From Martensiomyces pterosporus (Eukaryota > Kickxellomycota > Kickxellomycetes > Kickxellales > Kickxellaceae): a stretch of 15,373 bases of DNA. The translations under genes were made by a program, and so were the position numbers. The stretch covers positions 1,797-17,169 of the forward strand of contig MU604136.1 of the NCBI GenBank assembly GCA_025201845.1, written 5' to 3'. Below are positions 7,361-15,373 of the stretch, in pieces. Each line of letters opens with the position of its first letter. Within the stretch, counting starts at the first letter, position 1. The notes below the pieces were generated by a model, which did no database searches, had not been told where the DNA came from, and worked only from the letters and a program-made list of their open reading frames with translations.

Positions 7361-9211
7361 TCACAAGGACGTATCGGAATACTCGGCATAGTCGTCCTCA
7401 CTTTCCTCTACATATATTTCGCACTGGCCATCGCTATCGCTGTCGCTGTAGTCCTTGTCGCTGATGTATACGGCATCGTTCTTTGATGGCTCGGTGGTTG
7501 CAGATTTCGTGAAATCAAACGTCATAGTGCCCAGCTGCTGGCCATTGGTGTCTGCCAGTTTTGTGGGCGCCGAATCGTTGTTCGTGGTTGCAGATGCGTC
7601 GTTGGCAAGCAGAGCGGTTAGATTTGGCTGGTACTCAACGCCAAGCACCTTCTGCATCCGGCCCTTGTAAAATGCATCCACCAGCTTTGCCCGATCCCGC
7701 ATCACCTGCTGGCTGATACTCAAAATGCTGGACAAGAAAGAGACTGGAGCCCACGGATCATCGTTAAAGCTGCCACTTCTCGAGGTCTTTTTGGCCTTGC
7801 CATCTCTTCCTTTCACCCGCTTCGAACTCGACCCAGAGCCGTCATTGTTGCTCCTCGCCAATGCCTTGAGTGTGGCGTTGATGGGCTCTCCAAACTTCAT
7901 AGTCTGGTGGTAAGCAAAAACGGCGTTGTTGATCAGATCATAGGCGCCGCCGAATGTCTGCTTGATGCGGTTGATGCCAAAGGTGCCCTTGGTGACGTCG
8001 TTTGTAATGTCGCATGGGTCTTCAATGGAAAGAAGGTAGGGCTGGCCCATGTTGTGCATGCCCTTCTGGCGCTTGTCCAGGTATCGGCCGTTCTCGCGCA
8101 CGCTGATACATATCTGGTCGTAGTTGAACCGCTTGCCGTACAGCTCAAAGAATTCGATCAGGAACACGCCGAGGTTTTTGGCAATGTCAAGCCCGCCAGA
8201 GCGCACTCTTGGGTGCATTTGCAGGAAGCTGACTGCCAAAAGCGTAATTGCGTACGATCCCATGCCGCCCGTATACACCTCGTTCATCGACCGCTGCGAG
8301 AGGAACTGCTTGATCACCAAAACGATAGCCCGCAGCGAGTACGGGTACACATGCTCAGAGAACGACCTTTGCACTGCTGCCGACCCTAGTCCGCTGTCGG
8401 CATTGATGGATATATCCACTGCAATTCCTGTGATGTTTTCCTTTGTCTTGATGATGGGCACTCGCGCATGCGCAATAACCTCGCAGCGGGTGCAGAATCC
8501 AGCGTTTTTAAGCTCCTTCGCCAGCGTATATAGATACCGCCGGATGCCCTCTTTGGTCTGGTACCTTGCCGACACGTTTGTTGTCCCCTTGTCGTAAAGC
8601 ATCACAGTCATGTCAATATCGCTCGTAGGCAGGTATAGCCGTGTATTGAAGCTGCCAAAGCACTTGGCCTTCGGCGCGATGTCAATCATCTTCATACTAT
8701 CCAGCACCCGCTGCAAACGCTCGATGACCCATGTTCGCATCTGGTGCTCCTCGGGAGTCGGCGAGATGTATTCGACGAATCTGACCACCTCCTCGTTGAT
8801 AATATCGCTGATATCCGGCAGCTTGCCATGGCCCAAGCGACCGATCCCCTTGAGCCATGGCGGCAGGGGGTCACCATTGTAGCAAGCCGTGTACTCCTTG
8901 CCGCTGCCCTTGTGATGCGAACCATTCTCCCTTGCCTCTCCTTCCCCCTTGCTGCCGCCATTAGTATTCCTGCTTCTATTATAGCCGCCGGCGTCTTCGA
9001 TCTCTTCGACTGCTGAAGAATCTGCTTCTGGCGCTTTGCGTTTCCTTCCGGCAGCAGGCTCGATTGGCTCCTCGTTGTCCTCTTCCTCGGTCTCATTCTC
9101 GTTCTCCTCGCTTTCTTCGTCGGACGACGATGCTAGTAAGATAAAGTCCTCGTCTGCTTTCTTTGCCCCTGGGTTCTCTTTTTCTGCTCTGGTCTTACTG
9201 GCGGCAGCCAT
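7361..9211 (-). CDS. TRF4: Non-canonical poly(A) polymerase, TRF4/PAPD5 family, 616 aa
   Basis: In the known family (yeast Trf4/Trf5, fission yeast Cid14, human PAPD5) this nuclear enzyme adds short oligo(A) tails to aberrant or precursor RNAs as part of the TRAMP complex, marking them for the exosome. Here the nucleotidyltransferase signature is complete: G186-S187, then LPTSDID with catalytic Asp198 and Asp200, and the third carboxylate Asp266 in GIAVDISIN. The central domain and PAP-associated region follow (about 285-425, including NLGVFLIEFFELYGK and SIEDPCDITNDV). The N-terminus has an acidic tract (29-52) and a basic GRKRK cluster (55-59) that may be a nuclear signal. Residues 577-613 form a second acidic, Ser/Asp-rich tail. 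The length is close to yeast Trf4. ATG 9211 follows an A-rich leader on the minus strand, and the stop is TGA. The gene is divergent from ATP11 with a 323-nt gap between the two start codons. Confidence 0.95.
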   Translation of the reverse strand: MAAASKTRAEKENPGAKKADEDFILLASSSDEESEENENETEEEDNEEPIEPAAGRKRKAPEADSSAVEEIEDAGGYNRSRNTNGGSKGEGEARENGSHHKGSGKEYTACYNGDPLPPWLKGIGRLGHGKLPDISDIINEEVVRFVEYISPTPEEHQMRTWVIERLQRVLDSMKMIDIAPKAKCFGSFNTRLYLPTSDIDMTVMLYDKGTTNVSARYQTKEGIRRYLYTLAKELKNAGFCTRCEVIAHARVPIIKTKENITGIAVDISINADSGLGSAAVQRSFSEHVYPYSLRAIVLVIKQFLSQRSMNEVYTGGMGSYAITLLAVSFLQMHPRVRSGGLDIAKNLGVFLIEFFELYGKRFNYDQICISVRENGRYLDKRQKGMHNMGQPYLLSIEDPCDITNDVTKGTFGINRIKQTFGGAYDLINNAVFAYHQTMKFGEPINATLKALARSNNDGSGSSSKRVKGRDGKAKKTSRSGSFNDDPWAPVSFLSSILSISQQVMRDRAKLVDAFYKGRMQKVLGVEYQPNLTALLANDASATTNNDSAPTKLADTNGQQLGTMTFDFTKSATTEPSKNDAVYISDKDYSDSDSDGQCEIYVEESEDDYAEYSDTSL

Positions 9212-9534
9212 TTTCTTCTATTCCTGTCCTCTTATGACGAGTTGTTGAAAAATTGCAATTGGGAGAGAGGGAAAGTAAAAGCGCTGAATTGCCTGTTTTT
9301 TTTCTTCCTCGCTTCCCCAAACGCTTTTCAAAATAGCGGCCTGATCGAGCTAGGTCCCAAGGGCTGGTGGCTCGGCTCGGCGGCTCGTGTGTGCTAGTGC
9401 TTTTGGCATATCACCACGATGGAAAGCATGCCTGGAGTATACCAGCCGCTTTCTTGCGTCTTGTCTCTTGCTTCTTTTTGCGCATATATACTCGTCTATT
9501 TTCTGCCCCACCCTCTTGTTGTTTCTCATCCGAA
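9212..9534. promoter_or_regulatory. Bidirectional promoter between TRF4-like gene and ATP11
   Basis: The 323 nt between the two divergent start codons must hold both promoters. It contains a T-run near 9297-9304 and a GC-richer block at about 9345-9395. A TATATA-like site at 9485-9490 lies only about 50 nt upstream of the ATP11 ATG. No TATA box lies about 156 nt upstream of either start codon. Confidence 0.5.
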
Positions 9535-9538
9535 ATGA
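9419..9538 (+). other. Possible upstream ORF overlapping the ATP11 start (ATGA)
   Basis: An ATG at 9419 opens a 39-codon frame that ends at TGA 9536-9538. This stop overlaps the ATP11 start codon at 9535-9537 as ATGA. The peptide is hydrophobic in the middle (LASFCAYILVYFLP). If transcription starts upstream of 9419, ribosomes would end this frame exactly at the ATP11 start, an arrangement that allows termination-reinitiation. If the TATATA site at 9485 sets the start, the uORF is not transcribed. Confidence 0.3.
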
Positions 9539-10563
9539 TCTGGCCGATATCTAGCAGCCTTGTCAGGCAGACGAGTCGAGCAGCCGGCAGGATACCGCCA
9601 GCGGTTAGCAGGTCTGCAGGTAACAGCCGGTTGGCCAGCCATAGCTCTCCGCTGACCATGGGCAGTCTTTTGCCACTCAATGCGCGGGCATTCCCACGAA
9701 TCAGCGCTATGCAGATGTCGCATGTGCCAGACTACGAGGAGAAGTACCATGACAAGTTGCTACAGCGAGCCAAGGAGCAAGGGCTCAGGACGGTTGAGGA
9801 GCTGAAGCAAAAGATCAAGGAGGATGAGATTAAGAAGGCGCCGCAGGGCGACTCCAAGAGCTCGGGTAACGGGGCAGGACAAAACCAAGCACCGTCTGCG
9901 GTGGCAGATCAAGCCGATTCTAGTGCGCCAAAGGAGCAGAATGCAGGCGAACCAAGCGTAAGGGTGCAGGACGGCGACGCCAGAAAGCTGAACCGCAGGT
10001 CGAATCTGAGCTCAAACAACCTGCCGCCCAACGTCAAGTCACTGGACGAGATTATGAAGATCGACTTGCTCTCGACAAAGTCCACCGAAGAGATTGGCGA
10101 GATCTGGAACCAGTACCACGGCACCAAGGACATGATCTCGGCTGCTATTCCAGCCAGGACATACAAGGACCTTTTGAAGACTGCATCCAAGAACCCGCTG
10201 TTTGTCATCCCTCTGCCTAGAGAGGAGGGCGTCGAATTCTTCTTTATGCAGTTCGACTATCACCAGGTGCACTTCACATCGCTGATCGAGTACAAGACAA
10301 ACACCGTCAATGCGCGCCCGTACCTGACCCTGACGCACTACACAGACTTGATAGACGACAAGGAGGTCGTGCTGATGCGCGGTGAGTTGGAGGGCGAGAG
10401 GAAGCTTATCGATGTGCAGAACGCCCAGTATTTGGCTCTGCAGATGCAGCAGTTCTATGTGACTGGCGGCCCGGAGAAGCGCGCGCTGCTGGAGAAGTTT
10501 AACCAGCAGCCGGAGAAGTTTGACTACCAGGAGCTCATCGAGGCTGCTCAGAAGCTGCAATAG
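9535..10563 (+). CDS. ATP11: Mitochondrial F1-ATPase assembly factor ATP11, 342 aa
   Basis: In yeast and humans Atp11 is a matrix chaperone that binds the F1 beta subunit and prevents its aggregation until alpha joins. The C-terminal ATP11 domain is clear, about residues 165-342, including SLDEIMKIDLL, IWNQYH, the FVIPLPREEG segment, FFFMQFDYHQVHFTSL and the LTHYTDLIDDKEVVLMRG region. Residues 1-59 contain many Arg and Ser and no acidic residue (for example RQTSRAAGR), as expected of a mitochondrial presequence. A charged helix (about 66-100) and a low-complexity linker follow. The frame is open from 9367, but that codon is GTG and the extra 56 residues are not conserved in kind. ATG 9535 is the first in-frame ATG and places the presequence at the N-terminus. 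The length fits yeast Atp11 (about 318 aa). It is divergent from the TRF4-like gene and in tandem with PAN2. Confidence 0.95.
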   Translation: MIWPISSSLVRQTSRAAGRIPPAVSRSAGNSRLASHSSPLTMGSLLPLNARAFPRISAMQMSHVPDYEEKYHDKLLQRAKEQGLRTVEELKQKIKEDEIKKAPQGDSKSSGNGAGQNQAPSAVADQADSSAPKEQNAGEPSVRVQDGDARKLNRRSNLSSNNLPPNVKSLDEIMKIDLLSTKSTEEIGEIWNQYHGTKDMISAAIPARTYKDLLKTASKNPLFVIPLPREEGVEFFFMQFDYHQVHFTSLIEYKTNTVNARPYLTLTHYTDLIDDKEVVLMRGELEGERKLIDVQNAQYLALQMQQFYVTGGPEKRALLEKFNQQPEKFDYQELIEAAQKLQ

Positions 10564-10954
10564 ACAAAGCGGGACACAGGTAGAGGATTCATGGAACCAT
10601 CCACTTTCTCGCTTCTTTTCCTTCCGCCTAGCTGCAACCGCTCAAGCGCATATCCTTCGTGTTCCCCCTCCTCCCAGGCAGTGGTCAGCAGGCGGATTGG
10701 GTCATTCAATTAGCGGCACTCCATTTTTCGAATTACCGCCAGCGAATGCTTTCTTTTGTTTCCTGCCTAGCCCTCCCTTCCAGCTGGACCCGTTGCTCTC
10801 TCGCGTCTCCTTAAAGAAATAATATACAACGCATAGCACATACAGACAGCGCGCACCACTAGCACCTTGTTTCTACGTGGTAATTGCCCATTTCCAAACC
10901 AAATTCGCATTCTGGAGCCGCTGTAGATAACACAGCGGGGCTCTAATCGGAAAA
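10564..10954. other. Intergenic between ATP11 and PAN2
   Basis: This 391-nt stretch holds the ATP11 3' UTR and the PAN2 promoter. Pyrimidine-rich tracts occur near 10600-10625 and 10790-10810. An AATATAC sequence near 10821 is a weak TATA-like candidate about 130 nt upstream of the PAN2 ATG. A plus frame at 10520-10822 begins inside ATP11 and has no recognisable content. Confidence 0.45.
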
Positions 10955-13900
10955 ATGAGCGGCACCTCCTGGTTCGAGTACACTCAGAATCTCAATGCAC
11001 TCGAGGGCTCGGATGCAGTATGGCCCCTGCTCTCGGTCGCCGTCGATTCGCAGACAGAGCTGCTCTACACAGGCGATGCCAGCGGTCGCGTAACCACCTA
11101 CATGCTTGGCGGCATAGAGGAGCCGCTTGAACGACAGACCAGCTTTCTTTGCTCGCACACGCCCATCAGGAGATTGCACGCAACTAACGCCGGGCTTTTG
11201 GTTCAATCAGACGATTCCATCCAACTACGCACTGCCGGTGGACGCAAGGTGTTTGGCAGAGCCACTACGCCCAATGATTTGTTCACTGCGTCGGCTGTCA
11301 ATTATACCAATTTGAGTGAAATACTCGTGTGCACTTCGGCGGGCGCGGGCACTGTGTTGAACTTGGACCGCGGGACTGTGCAAAAGCGTATGTCGTTGGA
11401 GCTGTCCACGGTGGCTATGGACTATGGTGACACCTTGACTCTGGGAACGCTGTCGGGTACGCTGTGTGTGCGGGACCCACGATCGGCGTTCAAGATTACG
11501 CAGGCCGTCACAGCGTTCAGCGGGCCAGTGACGGATATGGTAGTGAAGGACGCGCTGTTGTTTGCCTGTGGAATGTCTGCGGATGCGCAGGACCACTACC
11601 AGGTGAAGCCTGAGGCGACAGTCAAAGTCTATGATGTACGCAAGCTGACCGGGCCGCTGGATGGCATTGAGTGCGAGGAGGCGCCGAACAAGCTGTGGGT
11701 CGCAGATGATAGCATTTTGTGGATGTGCTACGAGTCTGGGTACGCTGAATCCCGCCATCTCGGCAGCTACCAGGATCCTGCAGGCGATTTTATTGAGCCA
11801 GCGCTTAGCGAGTACGCGTACTCGTCCGCATTTTGTATCTCGCCATCCAACCACATCGCACTGGTTGCTGACACCGAAGGGCTGCTCCATGTGTGGACCA
11901 ACACTGAATACCCGGCACTGAGTATCGAGGGTGGGCTTCCCGATGTAGCTGTTCCTCCGCAGCCGGAAAAGCCACCGATTGGTAGCAGAATACGCGTAGA
12001 TGATGAAAGTATCTCGCTATCTTGTGTCTCTATGCCCACGCCCACTGGACCGCTGCTTTCACGCATGGACATTGACCGCTTGTATGACGTTGGACGGCCT
12101 GTGGGCTATGTGGATCCTGCTATTGCAGGCAATCTCAAGCAGATGGGCGGTGTTGGCTATGCGCCAAACCCACGCACGCATAAGCGCAACCAACAGCCAT
12201 TCGGCATCGAGTGGAGGCGCAAATGGAAGGACGGCGGCCCGGCCACTGCAGATGACGACGAACTGACGCAAGGAAGATCAAAGTTCCTCTCGCTGCAGAG
12301 ACGCTGGGGCCAGCACAGCCAATATCCATCTGGAATGTCTTCGTCGTCGCCACAGATCGCGGCTGCTTTGCTGCCATCAGGAAATGCAGCCGTCGGAAGT
12401 GGTGCTGGTGGTGCCAATATGGCTGTGGCAAATTCGGGCGTGCTTAACGGTGGTCGCACGGCATCGTACGATACAGGTTCTCGTGGATCGCCTATCCCCA
12501 CATCTTCCTCCATTACAAACATGGCATCGGCAGTGACAGGCCCTTCGTCAGTTGGGGGTAAAGTGCCGTCCCATATGCAGCAGATGCGCATCGAGTACTC
12601 GCGGTTCGGCGTTGAAGACTTCGACTTTTCGCTGTACAACTCAACCCACTGGAGCGGGCTCGAGGGCAACATCAGCAACTCGTATGCTAACTCCCTTCTT
12701 CAGGTGATGTTCTTCAACGAGGAGTTCCGCACCATTGCGCTTTCGCACTGCTCGACTGACTGTCCCGAAACGTGCTGCTTGACATGCCAGCTTGGATTCT
12801 TGTTCCGTATGCTCGAAACAGCTAATGGGCAGAGCTGTCACGCCACCCAGCTGCTGCAGGTTTTGGCCGATCGTACTGAAGCCACGGCACTAGCGCTTCT
12901 GGAAGACGCACACGGGAATCCAGCCGACGGCACCTCGTATTCAATACTCATCCAGAGGCTGCTGCGATTCGTGCTTGAACAGGCGAACAACGAATGTGCA
13001 CCATTGTCTGCAAGCTCATCCAAAGACGCGGATTCGCAGCGGGCTGTCGAGGCTATTGTTGGATTCCCACAGGAGACTCGAACCGTCTGCCCTGTTTGCA
13101 CCAGTACTCAGGCCCGCTCCTCGCATGTGTTTTCCGTCGACCTTGAATCCCCATATGGAACTGCCGACCTCGCCACATTGCTGGCCGGCGGCTCTGCATC
13201 GGTTCGCCGTGCGGAGAACCTGCGCAGACTGAAGAAAATTGGGATCACCGAGCTCATTGAACAGGCGCTGGCCAAGTCGGAGACCACGAGGGCTTGGTGT
13301 GCTGGATGCAAAAAATTCCAGCTCCTGAAAACCGAAAAGTCCATTACTCAGGCACCTACGGGATACTTGGCCATTAACTTCCCGTCCCTTGATTCAACAC
13401 CCTCAGCTCCAGCCGCTACAACATTGCTGACTAGTCCAATGATCGGTGGATTGGCCAGTGCAGCCTCACCGATGAGCGCGAGTAGCCCCATGACATCGAC
13501 TATGGCTGGTGCGACTGCAAGCGGAGGTAGCATCGGCAAGGAGCAAAATGCGCAGTGGCAGCTCACTCTGCCGAAGGAGTTTGGTCTCAGCGTTTCTCAG
13601 GATAAAAGCTCAACTAAAGAGTGTCGCGAGCGGCTTGTCCAAGTGCATGCGATGGACAAATCTACTGAACAGGATCAGGGCGACAAACCGGCTGAACCAA
13701 GTGAAGAGGCCACGGATACCACCCCAGCTGATAGCTGTGATGTGTCAGAGAGGTTTGAACTAGTTGCGGTCATCTCGAGTATCCGCGATGCCCCTCGGGG
13801 ACCTGAGCACTTGGTGGCCCATGTCAGAGACCCTGACAATCACGGCGGCTGGCTGCTGTTCAACGACTTCCTTGTACAGCACGCTCCTGAGGACCGTGTT

Positions 13901-14821
13901 ACAGGCTTCTACGACTGGTGGCGCACGCCCTCAGTGGCCATTTACGCGAACACCAACAGGCAACCCCTGGCAAAGACTGTTGGCTTGGTCGATCAGCAGC
14001 ATCCGTACAAGATCAGCACCAAGATTCTCACGCATCCCTCATCGATTCTGGATAGGCCGGTGTCATACCGGCGCAACGGAAACGCCAGGAGCAACAACAT
14101 CCATAGTCGGGCTAGCGGGAAACGCAATGCTGCTGTCCCGCTTACCAAATCGGAGGCTGAGCTTTTAAACATGGGCGAGTTCATGTGTGCCCTTGATGCC
14201 GAGTTTGTGGTTCTTGAGGCTGCCAAGACCGAGGTCTTTTCAGATGGCACGCAAGAGATGATCCGCCCGCCGATCCACACCCTAGCCAGACTCAGCGTTG
14301 TCAGGGCTAACGACGGACCGATGTACAACGTCCCGTTCATCGATGATTACGTGCAGGTTACTCGGCCAATCGCTGATCTGGCCACGCAGTACTCGGGCAT
14401 CCATGCTGGAGATCTCACTCCTGGGACTTCGCCGTACAAGCTGTCGACAGCGAAGGAAGTGTATAAGAAACTACGTCTGCTCGTTGACTCTGGCTGCGTT
14501 ATTATCGGGCACGGACTCAAGCATGATTTCCGTGTATGCGACATCGTCGTGCCTCCAGAACAACAGCGGGATACGATGGTGCTGTTCCAGTCGCAGTCGC
14601 ATATCAGGCCCATTGCGCTGAGGTTCTTGTACTGGTACTTCCACCACAAATCCATCCAATCTGGTGAGCACTCGAGTGTAGAAGATGCACAGGCTACCTT
14701 GAAGGTCTATGAAAGCTACATACAGTGCACCAAGGAGGATCCGGAGGACGGAGTCGAGGGTGTGTTGGATGACATTTACGCGCTGGGCGCAACGGTTGGA
14801 TGGAAGGTCCCGGAGCCGTAG
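10955..14821 (+). CDS. PAN2: PAN2, catalytic subunit of the PAN2-PAN3 poly(A) deadenylase, 1288 aa
   Basis: With PAN3 this cytoplasmic 3'-5' exonuclease trims mRNA poly(A) tails bound by poly(A)-binding protein. Order of parts: a WD40 propeller (about 1-330); a linker with low-complexity Ser/Gly/Ala sequence (about 445-545); a ubiquitin-protease-like fold starting near W566; and the RNase D-type exonuclease (about 1076-1255). The protease fold is inactive: Ser576 in NISNSYANSLLQ stands where active proteases have Cys, as usual for PAN2. Cys pairs C712/C715 and C782/C785 look like zinc ligands. The nuclease has all DEDDh residues: Asp1081 and Glu1083 (ALDAEFV), Asp1191 (GHGLKHDF), and His1239 with Asp1244 (HSSVED). 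A Ser/Ala/Thr/Met-rich insert lies near 810-860 in the protease-like domain. The whole gene is one uninterrupted frame. ATG 10955 follows an A-rich leader. It is convergent with the partial gene at the right edge. Confidence 0.97.
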   Translation: MSGTSWFEYTQNLNALEGSDAVWPLLSVAVDSQTELLYTGDASGRVTTYMLGGIEEPLERQTSFLCSHTPIRRLHATNAGLLVQSDDSIQLRTAGGRKVFGRATTPNDLFTASAVNYTNLSEILVCTSAGAGTVLNLDRGTVQKRMSLELSTVAMDYGDTLTLGTLSGTLCVRDPRSAFKITQAVTAFSGPVTDMVVKDALLFACGMSADAQDHYQVKPEATVKVYDVRKLTGPLDGIECEEAPNKLWVADDSILWMCYESGYAESRHLGSYQDPAGDFIEPALSEYAYSSAFCISPSNHIALVADTEGLLHVWTNTEYPALSIEGGLPDVAVPPQPEKPPIGSRIRVDDESISLSCVSMPTPTGPLLSRMDIDRLYDVGRPVGYVDPAIAGNLKQMGGVGYAPNPRTHKRNQQPFGIEWRRKWKDGGPATADDDELTQGRSKFLSLQRRWGQHSQYPSGMSSSSPQIAAALLPSGNAAVGSGAGGANMAVANSGVLNGGRTASYDTGSRGSPIPTSSSITNMASAVTGPSSVGGKVPSHMQQMRIEYSRFGVEDFDFSLYNSTHWSGLEGNISNSYANSLLQVMFFNEEFRTIALSHCSTDCPETCCLTCQLGFLFRMLETANGQSCHATQLLQVLADRTEATALALLEDAHGNPADGTSYSILIQRLLRFVLEQANNECAPLSASSSKDADSQRAVEAIVGFPQETRTVCPVCTSTQARSSHVFSVDLESPYGTADLATLLAGGSASVRRAENLRRLKKIGITELIEQALAKSETTRAWCAGCKKFQLLKTEKSITQAPTGYLAINFPSLDSTPSAPAATTLLTSPMIGGLASAASPMSASSPMTSTMAGATASGGSIGKEQNAQWQLTLPKEFGLSVSQDKSSTKECRERLVQVHAMDKSTEQDQGDKPAEPSEEATDTTPADSCDVSERFELVAVISSIRDAPRGPEHLVAHVRDPDNHGGWLLFNDFLVQHAPEDRVTGFYDWWRTPSVAIYANTNRQPLAKTVGLVDQQHPYKISTKILTHPSSILDRPVSYRRNGNARSNNIHSRASGKRNAAVPLTKSEAELLNMGEFMCALDAEFVVLEAAKTEVFSDGTQEMIRPPIHTLARLSVVRANDGPMYNVPFIDDYVQVTRPIADLATQYSGIHAGDLTPGTSPYKLSTAKEVYKKLRLLVDSGCVIIGHGLKHDFRVCDIVVPPEQQRDTMVLFQSQSHIRPIALRFLYWYFHHKSIQSGEHSSVEDAQATLKVYESYIQCTKEDPEDGVEGVLDDIYALGATVGWKVPEP

Positions 14822-14913
14822 GAATCTTTGTGGGCTTGAGCTCTCGGTCGGTATGCGATGGAAAAAGAAAAAAAGAAAAAAGACCAAAAACATTAAAACC
14901 TTTTCTTAAACAC

Positions 14914-14919
14914 AATAAA
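14914..14919 (+). terminator. Candidate polyadenylation signal of PAN2
   Basis: AATAAA lies 93 nt after the PAN2 stop codon, following an A-rich stretch (about 14860-14905). The opposing gene ends at 14997, so the two convergent transcripts have only 175 nt between their stop codons and their 3' UTRs probably overlap. Confidence 0.5.
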
Positions 14920-14996
14920 CATCGTATTCTACTTTACTTCGATAGTCTGTAAAGGTCTTGCAATTCCTAGTGGTGAATTGGTGCATGTGCGCAGGC

Positions 14997-15373
14997 TCAG
15001 CTACTGGCAGACTGCGTGATGCCACGGATGTGGTCAGCAGCGCCTTTGGCCCAGTCGGGGAGAGCTGTCTCGTATGTCCACCCAGGTCCACTGTACCGCC
15101 ATGCATGCAGCCAGATGCATAGCTGGTCGGGTGCTGGGTCGGGGAACGGTGGGATTGAGCACTTGTCGCATGCTCGCACGCCGCCGTTGTCAGCTGAGGT
15201 GGTGATTTGCTCGATGAGCTCCTGTTTGGTTTTCCATTCCTCCATTCGCCGCACCAGCGGCATCCATGCCTCGTTGCTGGCAGGTTTCTCTGCTGGGTTT
15301 GCCTTGTTGTTGCTGGTTGTCTTTTCCTTGCCGTTGCTGGTTGTCTTTTCTGCGTTCTTGGGTGCGTTCTTGG
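14997..15373 (-). CDS. PUS9: Second copy of the pseudouridine synthase gene, 3' part only, cut by the window end
   Basis: The minus strand reads the C-terminal 124 residues of a protein identical to the pseudouridine synthase at 3671-5071 from residue 342 to the QSAS near its end. The products then differ: the first ends QSASGG, this one QSASS, because the DNA match stops and a new TGA comes in at 14997-14999. The visible part covers part of the repeat linker and the C-terminal extension with CDKC, LHAWRY and DWAK. The catalytic domain would lie beyond the window, so I cannot say whether this is a complete gene or a fragment. The frame is unbroken. The 3' flank is unrelated to that of the first copy. 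It is convergent with PAN2. Confidence 0.8.
   Translation of the reverse strand, partial: KNAPKNAEKTTSNGKEKTTSNNKANPAEKPASNEAWMPLVRRMEEWKTKQELIEQITTSADNGGVRACDKCSIPPFPDPAPDQLCIWLHAWRYSGPGWTYETALPDWAKGAADHIRGITQSASS
15007..15373 (-). repeat. Inverted repeat, right arm (367 bp)
   Basis: This is the reverse-complement partner of 4692-5058, with no difference found, silent sites included. The arms are separated by 9948 bp carrying micropeptide gene B, the TRF4-like gene, ATP11 and PAN2. The window ends inside the arm, next to the linker minisatellites, a place where a sequence assembly would tend to break. Confidence 0.93.

Noticed and set aside
9367..9534. 56-residue N-terminal extension of ATP11
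   Set aside because: It begins at GTG. The first ATG in frame is at 9535 and directly opens an Arg/Ser-rich, acid-free presequence, as expected for a matrix protein.

Overview
This window is nuclear DNA from a fungus, probably an intron-poor, early-diverging lineage. Kickxellomycotina-like is my impression and is not proven. The evidence is a set of fungal-type single-exon genes (PAN2, a TRF4/PAPD5-type poly(A) polymerase, ATP11, a PUS9/RPUSD2-type pseudouridine synthase), A/C-rich 5' leaders, TATA boxes, and no bacterial ribosome-binding sites or operon layout. Several of the longest open frames begin at GTG or TTG, which does not suit a eukaryotic nuclear gene, so I moved starts to the first in-frame ATG.

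Layout. 1-3322 is sparse. It holds two short genes, each with its own TATA box: a 34-codon micropeptide gene at 699-803 and a 77-codon single C2HC zinc-finger gene at 3089-3322. About 2.1 kb with no gene I can support lies between them. 3323-5071 holds a promoter region with two CACGTG sites and the pseudouridine synthase gene. 5072-7360 is again sparse, except for a second copy of the micropeptide gene on the minus strand (5623-5727). 7361-10563 is a divergent pair: TRF4-like polymerase (minus) and ATP11 (plus). 10955-14821 is PAN2. Convergent to PAN2 at the right edge (14997-15373, minus) is the 3' part of a second copy of the pseudouridine synthase gene, cut by the window end.

Main unusual points. 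First, the two 34-aa micropeptides share a 24-residue C-terminal core (22/24 identical). Six codons differ silently and two differ in the amino acid, which indicates a real, selected protein family with no function I recognise. Second, all three short genes carry a TATA box whose first base lies 154, 156 or 158 nt upstream of the ATG, whereas the four long genes lack one there. Third, a 367-bp inverted repeat with no mismatch (4692-5058 versus 15007-15373) flanks about 9.95 kb carrying the micropeptide, TRF4, ATP11 and PAN2. It ends about ten bases before the stop codon of the duplicated gene. It could be a recent duplication, a gene-conversion tract or an assembly effect at a contig end.

The large genes do not form a pathway. 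TRF4 (adding tails to nuclear RNAs for decay) and PAN2 (trimming mRNA poly(A) tails) both act on RNA 3' ends, the pseudouridine synthase modifies RNA, and ATP11 assembles the mitochondrial F1-ATPase. I see no sign that their adjacency is functional. No tRNA, rRNA, mobile element or CRISPR array was seen.
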